Shown: in pieces, positions 18,049-26,000 of the stretch | How positions within the stretch are numbered: position 1 is the first letter of the stretch | Layout: every line of letters starts with the position of its first letter | Source: Mesostigma viride | Lineage: Eukaryota; Streptophyta; Mesostigmatophyceae; Mesostigmatales; Mesostigmataceae | NCBI GenBank assembly: GCA_009746045.1 | Contig: RPFO01000003.1 | Coordinates: forward strand, 201,501 to 227,500 | DNA: 26,000 bases | Direction: 5' to 3' | Position numbers and translations under genes: made by a program | Notes under the pieces: generated by a model | What the model was told of the DNA's origin: nothing | The model's database searches: none | Seen by the model: only the letters and a program-made list of their open reading frames with translations

Positions 18049-18813
18049 GCTATATATAACTGCCGTCAAAGTCAGGGGGGTCAAGACGCGCGTTTTCATT
18101 TTTGGTAGAATGTGTGTTGTGAATTAGGCAAAAATACCTAGGCACCTGCCACTTCAGGGATGATGGAGAATTAGTTGGTGAATAGTTTGAGCCATTGGGG
18201 TCCATGGTTGGATGGGTATGCCAGTAGTTACACCCTGTACAAGAAGGTGCCGATGCATCGGCAGTACTTGTTTCATGTACGTGTCACATGCTATCTCAAG
18301 GGTGGCTGTCATTATTGTAGGTCCTGGGACCCAACTAATAGCATAGACGTGAAATATGAACTTCCTTGATAGTTTTGACTCATTATATGCAATAAAATGG
18401 TTTATTATGCTTGCAAATAAAAGCGCCATGAGTAGGGGCCGCTGGCATGCAACGATGTTCATCACAAGACAAGGTCACATCCCCAACCTAATTATTGTCC
18501 ATCTAAGCTCAAACTGGGTGCACTAGACTGGCAACACAAGGTGGCAATGTAAAATAAACTGGCTCGGGGTGGAGACACTGCTTGGCTATATACCATTCAC
18601 GAGGCTGAGCGATGAGCCTACAAGTGAGATACACCACCATGCACATATAACACCACCAACACATTACATGCTCATCCATGTGGCAATCAGATGTTCATGC
18701 CCTATACAAACTGATAATGGGCACACATGCACAATTAAAATAAGCAACACACAAGCCTCTCAAGAGGAGCCACTATAGTGTGCAAACTGCCTATGGCGTA
18801 CAATACACCCAGT
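18049..18813. other. piggyBac non-coding interior
   Basis: This is sequence between the LINE insertions and the transposase stop. It has only ORFs under 105 codons without recognisable domains. It contains an extra GCCGATGCATCGGC palindrome (18249-18262) followed by AGTACTT. This is the inverted form of the AAGTACT-palindrome arrangement at the left end. Confidence 0.5.
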
Positions 18814-21287
18814 TTATGATGGGGTGGTTGACTTCTTCTTCTTCTTCTTGTTGATGGGGCAGTTGGCCTTCAGCCAGGCCTTCCTAGCGACCCCTTGCAG
18901 GGTGGAACCAGGCCCTGCCGTCCTGCGGGTCTGCCTTTGTCCTGCCCAGGTCCTCCCCGGCTCGCTCTTCTCGGTGAGTTTCTTGGAGTGCCTGGCGTCA
19001 GGGGTTGACTCCCCTGGAATCACGTCCAGCCCTGGCACTTGGCCTGAGTGGAAAATCTGGAAGCACGGATAGTCCACGCTGCTGCACAGAGCAATGTCAC
19101 ACTCTGGGCACCACGAGCTTGTGCGCTTGCGGGCACCGGTGGTGGTTGTGGCGGAGCAGACCGCGCAGTCAGCCTCGACCACGAAGGGAATGCGCTCAGG
19201 CTGGTGGTTGCCATCCCACCGTCCCTCCCTGGTTGGTGTGAGGGTGAGCTGCCTGACAGGGGCAGGCGCCCCTGGCCACTTGTTCTCGCCCAGCTGGGCT
19301 GCCAGCAGGGACAGGAAGGTGTAGTGGGTCATGGTGGACTTGCCGCGGTTGACGAAGGTCATCAGCAGGTATGAATTGGTGATGGCATTCACCAGGTGGG
19401 CCCCAAAGGCCCTGTGCCACCACACCCTGCTCACCAGGGCCCTGCCCACGTCATACTCTGCAGCCAGCTGGTCAAACAGGTCGACTGCTTTGTAGCATGA
19501 CCAGTAGTTGGGGACGGCTGACGGTGCTGGGACGTTCACCCTCGCATTGCCACGCCCGCCGTGGCGGTCCACCAAGACCTCCTGCAGGCCATACCCCTTC
19601 TGCAGCAGGTACACGAGCTTGCGGTCCATCCACACAAGCGCCTGCAGCCCCGTCTCCTCGTGCACTGCCCACGCGTAGAAGCCCTGCTTGAGTGCCTTGC
19701 CCTTGGGGATGAGCATCTTGAGCTCAGCCCAGGGGATGCCCCTGCGGTTGGGCACAACCGTGCCGACCACGTTGTGGCCCTGCTCATGCAGCCACTCCAC
19801 GGCTGGCCGGCTGGTGTACCACCTGTCCATGGCCACGTCCATGGGGTGGGGCAGGGTCTCCCCCAGGAGCTGCACCACCTTGACCGTGTGCTGCTCCTCC
19901 GGCAGCTTGTCGTACGTGTGGTAGTGCCACAGGTAGCCGCTGGGGTGGCCACACGCGGAGTACCCCAGGATGTGAAAGGGGGCTGGCTTCAGTGGGTTGA
20001 AGCAGCGAATGCAGCAGTACTTGTGGCCGGTGCCCACGCAGCGCTCGTCGATGGCGCACTTCCCCCCGAGCGTGCAGTACTTCTTGTACGCCTTGTTGAG
20101 GTGGATCTCAAGCCACTCGAACTGGTAGAGGCGGTACTCGCGGCACTCGGTGTTGGCTGGCTTGAAAGCACTGTCCCTGAAGTGCAGGAAGCGTGTGATC
20201 TGCTGGAAACGCTTGAATGACATGGCGTGCTGCAGGCCCGGGGCTGTGGACATGCCCACCTTGCGGTCAGTGAAGTAGAGCTGTGCGTTAGGCAGGCGCC
20301 CCAGGCCCATGGTAACCAGGATCCCCAACCACTTGGCCAGCTCATGGATGGTCAATGGCGTCCACTCACGTGCCTGGGGTGGCAGAGTGGCCAGCTTCAT
20401 GTTGGCATACCTGTTTGTCTCCTCCACAATTGGGCCCAGCACCTCATCTCGTGTCCACAGCAGAGCAAAGATGTCGATAGGGCTCTCTTGGTACTTAGTC
20501 TGGTTGCCGCCAGGCAGCTTGGCCTGCTCAGGAGTTGGCATGGCAACGTCGACAGCAATGTTTGTCGACAAAGACTGCACATGGCCGTCGGGTGCTCCCA
20601 CCCCCAAAACCCACCCTCGTGCAGGATCCGAGACACTCCCCTCATCAGCAGGCTCATCGTCGCTTAGCACCGGATCGCCCACATCCTGCTCAGGCATGTC
20701 CTCCACGCCATCGGACTGCTTTTGCAGATGTTCCTCCTCTTCCGGGTCAGAATCCGGTGCCCGCGCGGCCAGCGATTTGCGGCCTTTCTTTCTGCCCCCA
20801 TCGATCCTCTGGCGCCGGGGGGGTGCTTGGCAGCTTTCTTGGCTCGTGAACGCTTGCGCTTCTTCACCGGAGACTCCTCGATGTCCTCATCATCATCCTC
20901 GCCGTCATCCTCCTCCTCCTCCTCGTATTCCTCCTCAGACCCAGCGTCCGACTGCTCCACCTCATCCGCCTCAGGGGTCGCCTCCCGCGCCTCTGCCGGG
21001 CCAGGAGTTTCATCGGCACCATCCCCCACATCGTCAGCAGCCACCAGATACTCAAAAACCTGGTCCTTTGTGAGTGGGAGCGGCCTTTTATCGCCATCGA
21101 ACAAGCAAAATGCCTGCGTTTTGTCTCGTGTCACCCGCGTTACTGTCCCTGGTATGCGCACATTCGCATAATTTTCACCATATTTATCCTCTGCCCAGTC
21201 AGCCCCGAACAGGACCGCAGGAACGCTAACTCTAAGGCCCCTAACGAGCCGCCCTGAGGCTGCCATGGTCGTGGGCGCGGCCGCCAT
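18814..21287 (-). CDS. piggyBac transposase (DDE_Tnp_1_7), one frameshift
   Basis: The upstream frame starts at 21287 or 21266 (MAAAPTT/MAASGRLV). It encodes an N-terminal domain (VPAVLFGADWAEDKYGENY...TRVTRDK) and a long acidic stretch with a basic KKRKRSRAKKAAK patch, a likely nuclear localisation signal. The main frame (stop 18814-18816) has the piggyBac catalytic fold. The three catalytic aspartates are visible in the 630-residue ORF: D220 (AIDERC), D294 (MDRWYTS, equivalent to CDNWFTS of piggyBac) and D409 (AVDLFDQ). A C-terminal cysteine-rich domain follows (CAVC, CPEC, then C and H; about 514-553), then a lysine-rich tail. The enzyme excises and inserts the element at TTAA. The frames join if the C7 run at 20817-20823 were C8. 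All catalytic residues are present, so it may be intact. Confidence 0.93.
20817..20823 (+). other. Homopolymer frameshift site in transposase
   Basis: Seven G on the plus strand separate the two open frames of the transposase. Adding one base joins AAKHPP to RRQRIDGGRKKGRKSLAARAPDSDPEEEEH without a stop. Confidence 0.75.
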
Positions 21288-21591
21288 GCACGGGCTGTCG
21301 CACAAGAAAATCACGTGCGAACGTGAATTTTGCGTCGTACGTCGGTACCGACTGCACCCAAAAGTACCCAAAAAACCCTGTACCCCCCCACCTTGGACGG
21401 TCCAGAACATGGGTTAAACTTTGTCAGAAGTATGCAAACCCTAGTACCATGCTGTGAGGAAACTTATAAACTTTCGATCTTCTCAGCTAAGCTTTTCCTA
21501 ATTCTCAATAGATTTCGCGGCATTTGGTCCCCCGAGAAGGTGCCGACGTGTCGGCTGTAACTCAGTTTTTGGCGGAAAATCGGCAGCCAGA

Positions 21592-21602
21592 CCATTTAGG
21601 GG
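21592..21602 (-). repeat. piggyBac right terminal inverted repeat
   Basis: CCATTTAGGGG is followed by TTAA at 21603-21606 and is the perfect complement of the left terminal repeat. Confidence 0.92.
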
Positions 21603-21606
21603 TTAA

Positions 21607-21799
21607 CGGTGAAAGCCTGTCTCGCCCTTATTGCCTTGAGGGTTCCCGGCGATAGGTCCTGTCTGTTGGTCGACATTTTTCTTTTGCAGCTGGCCATCGT
21701 CGGTAGGTATGAATGATCTCGATGCTAGCAATTACGATGATGATACCCGAGGTAGTCTATACCTAGGATCGAGAGCTTCTTCTTGTATGGCAATGCGGG
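21607..21799. other. Short intergenic spacer
   Basis: This is sequence between the piggyBac right end and the palindromic satellite. No ORF or known element was seen. Confidence 0.4.
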
Positions 21800-22512
21800 C
21801 AGTTAACTATTACTCCGAATAAAGAGTTAAGAGGTTGGCCCTCGGCAGTCGGCATGGCGATCACGGAGCGATGACGGGGCGATGACGGGGCGATGACGGG
21901 GCGTTGACGCGCGTGATGAATAGGATCTGTTTGACAGGCGGCGGCTATTGGTAATATAGATTGTTGATTAAGAGAAGAGTTTAGATGTTGGCCCGTGGGC
22001 GATGACGGTGACGGCGTCACCGTCATCGCCCTCGACGGGCGTCATGAATACGACCTTTTTGATATGCGGCGGCTATTGGTAATATAGGTCGTTGACTACT
22101 ACTCCGAATACAAATGTAAAGAGTTAAGAGGTTGGCCCTCGGCTGGCTCGGCATGGCGATCACGGGGCGATGACGGGGCGATGACGGGGCGTTGACGCGC
22201 GTGATGAATAGGATCTGTTTGATAGGCGGCGGCTATTGGTAATATAGATTGTTGATTAAGAGAAGAGTTTAGATGTTGGCCCGTCGAGGGCGATGACGGT
22301 GACGACCGTCACCGTCATCGCCCTCGACGGGCCCGATGAAAAACCGATGTTTGATATGCGGCAGCTATTGGTAGTATAGGTCGTTGACTATCACTCCGAA
22401 TAAACAGTTAACAGGTTAAGGCCCTCGGCCGGGCGATGACGGGGCGATGACGGGGCGTTGACGCTCGTGATGAATAGGACCTGTTTAATAGGCGGCGGCT
22501 ATCGCTAATATA
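21800..22512. repeat. ~290-bp satellite with long palindromes
   Basis: Two full units and a partial third start at ACTCCGAATA (21812, 22101, 22393; periods 289 and 292). Each has short (GATGACGGGGC)n repeats and two half-units ending CGGCTATTGGTAATATA. Between the halves sits a palindrome: 17-bp perfect arms at 21997-22013/22015-22031 in unit 1, and 27-bp perfect arms at 22278-22304/22307-22333 in unit 2. Confidence 0.92.
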
Positions 22513-22523
22513 TAGGTCGGATA

Positions 22524-22975
22524 TTTGTGTAGCACCCCCCTCCTTCCCACGGCAGGTACGCAGCGACTCGCTGTTGTGCTGGCTGCAGTTGTGTACCACC
22601 TGTACGGTTTTTGTGTACCACCTCCCTCCTTCCCACGGCAGGTACGCAGCGACTCGCTGTTGTGCTGGCTGCAGTTGTGTACCACCTGTACGGTATTTGT
22701 GTACCACCCCCCTCCTTCCCACGGCAGGTACGCAGCGACTCGCTGTTGTGCTGGCTGCAGTTGTGTACCACCTGTACGGTTTTTGTGTACCACCTCCCTC
22801 CTTCCCACGGCAGGTACGCAGCGACTCGCTGTTGTGCTGGCTGCAGTTGTGTACCACCTGTACGGTATTTGTGTACCACCCCCCTCCTTCCCACGGCAGG
22901 TACGCAGCGCCCGGCTGTTGTCCTGGCTGCAGTTGTGTATGGTACCACCTGTACGGTATTTGTGTACCACCACCC
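22524..22975. repeat. 86-bp satellite, alternating subtypes
   Basis: Five copies at exact 86-bp spacing (GGCAGGTACGCAGCG at 22551, 22637, 22723, 22809, 22895) are followed by a partial sixth. Subtypes CGGTTTTTG...CCTCCCTCC and CGGTATTTG...CCCCCCTCC alternate, giving a 172-bp dimer. All six frames are nearly stop-free and the unit is not a multiple of three. The long overlapping ORFs on both strands are therefore repeat artefacts. Confidence 0.95.
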
Positions 22976-24183
<1,208 letters not shown>

Positions 24184-24338
24184 TCCCACCCCCGCTCTCT
24201 TGTCCCTCCCGCACCCCTCCTCTCTCTTTCCCTTTTCCTTGGCTGTTGAGAAGGACTGGGGTGAAAACTCCAGACCGTTGGTGGCTGCCTTCAAGCAGGA
24301 AGTTTCAAGGATCAACAAGTTTTTGTGAGCTGTCTGAT

Positions 24339-24790
24339 ATGGTCACTGCTGCGACAAAGGTGAGTTATCTTGTTTTTCATGTAATTTTTTTGCTGTAGCT
24401 AGGTAAGCCGGCCATTTTGTACTCCCCTTTCTTTTGCTCTCACGATTTATTCTTGTTGTGGTTTATATGGTCCCGTTAAGTGGCATGCATTATCATTATC
24501 CACATTAGTGTGAGAAACCATCCGCAGTGTTGTAGCTTGCATCTATAACAACAGTTTTTGCTGCCGCCGCCACTGCTATTACCAACATTAAGTCATTCTT
24601 GCTTTCTAAGCACTCTTTTTCCTCTTAGGCTGTTGGTTGGGATACCAGCCACCCTTGCACGCATAAATTCAAGCACCGGGTGCATGTGAAAACACAACCA
24701 AGGCAAGAATGTCCCCCTCTCGCAATATCCCACCCACGCAACGCACCCAATGCAGCAAGAATGGGACCACCTTGTTGCCATGAGCTCTAG
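24339..24790 (+). CDS. Possible two-exon short ORF downstream of (CT)n
   Basis: An ATG at 24339 (MVTAATK) leads to a good donor AAG|GTGAGT (exon end 24359). An acceptor TTTTTCCTCTTAG at 24628 starts a phase-0 reading AVGWDTSHPCTHKFKHRVHV... that stops with TAG at 24788-24790. The 60-residue product is not recognised. Good splice sites and a pyrimidine tract upstream fit the 5' part of a gene, but chance cannot be excluded. Confidence 0.22.
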
Positions 24791-24905
24791 CACCGTTGCC
24801 ACCCCTAGCTTTCTACTGTTCCCGTCCATCCTTATTTACACTGGCTGCTTTGCTTGCATTTCTGGCTCAGTGCCAGTTTGCACTTGCTAGCTTGCTAAGA
24901 CAATA

Positions 24906-25330
24906 ATGCAGCTTGCAAACGGCAAGGGCAAGCACCCGGGTAAGAGCAAAGGCAACCGCACGAGCAAAGGAAAGGGAAACTGGAAGAGCAAGCACAAGGC
25001 CAAGGAAAGGACAAAGGCACTTGTGCTTGCCAAAAGGGCAGGCTCAAGGGAAATGACAAGGGCAAGGGCAGGGGCAGGCACAAGGGAAGCGGATAAGGGC
25101 AAGGGCAGGCGCAAGGGAAAGAGATTAGGACAAGTCAAGCACGAGGGAACGGACAAGGGCAAGGGCAGGCACAAGGGAAAAGATGAAGACAAGGGCAGGC
25201 ACTAGGGAAAGGATGAGGGCAACGGCAAACACTGGGGATCAAAGGATAGGGGCAAGGGCAGATGCTAGGGTAACAGTTAGGGCAAAGGCAGGCACAAGAG
25301 AAGAATAAGGGGCCGTGAAGTATAAGTGGA
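24906..25330 (+). repeat. Degenerate AAGGGCAGGCAC minisatellite, K/G-coding
   Basis: Imperfect repeats of ACAAGGGCAAGGGCAGGCAC and AAGGGAAAGGA run throughout the interval. A plus-strand frame at 24906-25205 is open for 99 codons and very rich in Lys, Gly and Arg (KGKGRHKGK-type repeats), like low-complexity nucleic-acid-binding tails. With no splice or homology support I take it as a purine-rich minisatellite, possibly coding. Confidence 0.6.
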
Positions 25331-25535
25331 AATGCGGGTGGCGACATGGGGTTCGATCGGGCCTGCTGATGCAAATGCAGATTTCAACTGCAGTGACAAA
25401 CACAAGCGTAGACATAGGCAACGACAAATTCCTTGCATGCGTGCCTTGCTCTTCACCGGCTGGCTCGTTTGCTAGTTGTCTAACAGTTTCTACCGATAAA
25501 CATCACTTGCCATTGTAAGGTCTGCCTTGCTGCCG
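25331..25535. other. No feature recognised
   Basis: This is short spacer sequence between two repeat arrays. A 67-codon ORF here has no recognisable content. Confidence 0.35.
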
Positions 25536-25780
25536 TGCTAGTGGGTAGCTGGGTGATCGTGCTTGTTCCTTGTCAAGGGAGGGATGCATGTGGAGTAGGT
25601 GGGTGGGTGTGCTTGTTCCTTGCCAAGGAAGGGATGCACAAAGGTTAGATAGGTGCACGTGCTTGTTTCTTGTCAAGGGAGGGACGCACAAAGGGTAGGT
25701 GGGGGCACATGGTTGTGCCTCGTCAAGGGCGGGATGCACGAAGGGTAGGTGGGGGCATGTGGTTGGTCCTTGTCTTTTCA
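25536..25780 (+). repeat. 50-bp tandem repeat
   Basis: Five anchors TGYCAAGG or its variant occur at exactly 25571, 25621, 25671, 25721 and 25771 (the last diverged). Each unit carries the near-palindrome CCTTGNCAAGG followed by GGGATGCAC and GGTAGGTGGG-type sequence. Confidence 0.93.
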
Positions 25781-26000
25781 CCGCCCAAGCGATGGCGATG
25801 TAGCATGCATTATACATTTATTCGTGCATTAAAAATCACTTTCCTTACAAGCGGCCTTAGCCGACTCCATCTGCCGTTGCCATTTCTCCGTATTGCATTG
25901 TCCGGACACGGTTTTTGTGTCGCAGGTCTTCCCCCGTAAAGGCACAAGCTGCCTGCGCGCGGAATTATGTGCAGACACCTCGGTTTCCAACACGACGGCT
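25781..26000. other. No feature recognised
   Basis: The window end has only short ORFs and no repeat or domain. Confidence 0.35.

Larger units (their letters stand above)
14725..21606 (-). mobile_element. piggyBac-family DNA transposon, with nested LINEs
   Basis: TTAA occurs at both edges (14725-14728 and 21603-21606), the obligate piggyBac target. Just inside are perfect 11-bp inverted repeats CCCCTAAATGG (14729-14739) and its complement (21592-21602). The transposase gene occupies the right part on the minus strand. Near each end is a palindrome followed by TGTAACTCAG, at 14751-14774 and 21542-21565. The element spans 6.9 kb including about 3.2 kb of LINE insertions (14880-18039); without these it is about 3.7 kb. 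The empty site would read ...TTTAC-TTAA-CGGTG.... Confidence 0.92.

Noticed and set aside
19561-20220. 219-codon plus-strand ORF
   Set aside because: It is antisense to the piggyBac transposase catalytic region.
21997-22333. CRISPR-like array
   Set aside because: Units are about 290 bp with internal palindromes and no short regular spacers; the context is eukaryotic satellite DNA.

Overview
This is a eukaryotic nuclear window, dominated by transposable elements and satellites with few host genes. Candidate genes appear to have short GTGCGT/GTGAGT-type introns. TGTAA motifs follow the coding ends, and the retroelements are the endonuclease/RT and RT/PD-(D/E)XK types common in green algal genomes. 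I therefore favour a chlorophyte or other green-lineage alga. This is an inference; no ribosomal or organellar marker is present to prove it.

Layout. 1-2690: a decayed minus-strand LINE (endonuclease, linker, RT), interrupted at 310-752 by a plus-strand truncated LINE copy with an 11-bp target duplication. 3464-4694: a host-like gene with an N-terminal zinc ribbon and several reading-frame changes. 4700-4880: ATG-rich microsatellite, then a truncated RT fragment (4877-5633). 5942-9379: a 3.4-kb DNA element with 122-bp inverted repeats and a 9-bp target duplication (Mutator-like), carrying over 500 bp of alternating purine-pyrimidine minisatellite and no recognisable transposase. 9556-10665: a small spliced gene starting just beyond that element. 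11700-13810: LINE/SINE 3' ends that share a terminal hairpin, mixed with long (TCCA)n arrays. 14725-21606: a piggyBac transposon with TTAA duplication, 11-bp terminal repeats and a DDD transposase. Its downstream region was invaded by three nested copies of an RT/RLE-type LINE at a TATATATA site. 21800-22975: a palindrome-bearing ~290-bp satellite followed by an 86-bp satellite. 23978-24180: a 203-bp (CT)n tract. 24906-25780: a lysine/glycine-coding degenerate minisatellite and a 50-bp tandem repeat.

How the parts relate. The elements are nested: LINE into LINE at the left, and LINEs into piggyBac at the right. Their history can be partly read from target duplications and junctions. Three otherwise good reading frames (the 3464-4694 gene, the 15.0-17.1 kb LINE, and the piggyBac transposase) each break at a G/C homopolymer and each would be restored by exactly one extra G/C. 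This suggests systematic homopolymer under-calling as an alternative to real decay. The most interesting structures are the terminal-repeat element at 5.9-9.4 kb, the TA-targeted LINE array, the complete piggyBac with subterminal palindromes, and the shared double-hairpin tail of the LINE/SINE copies.
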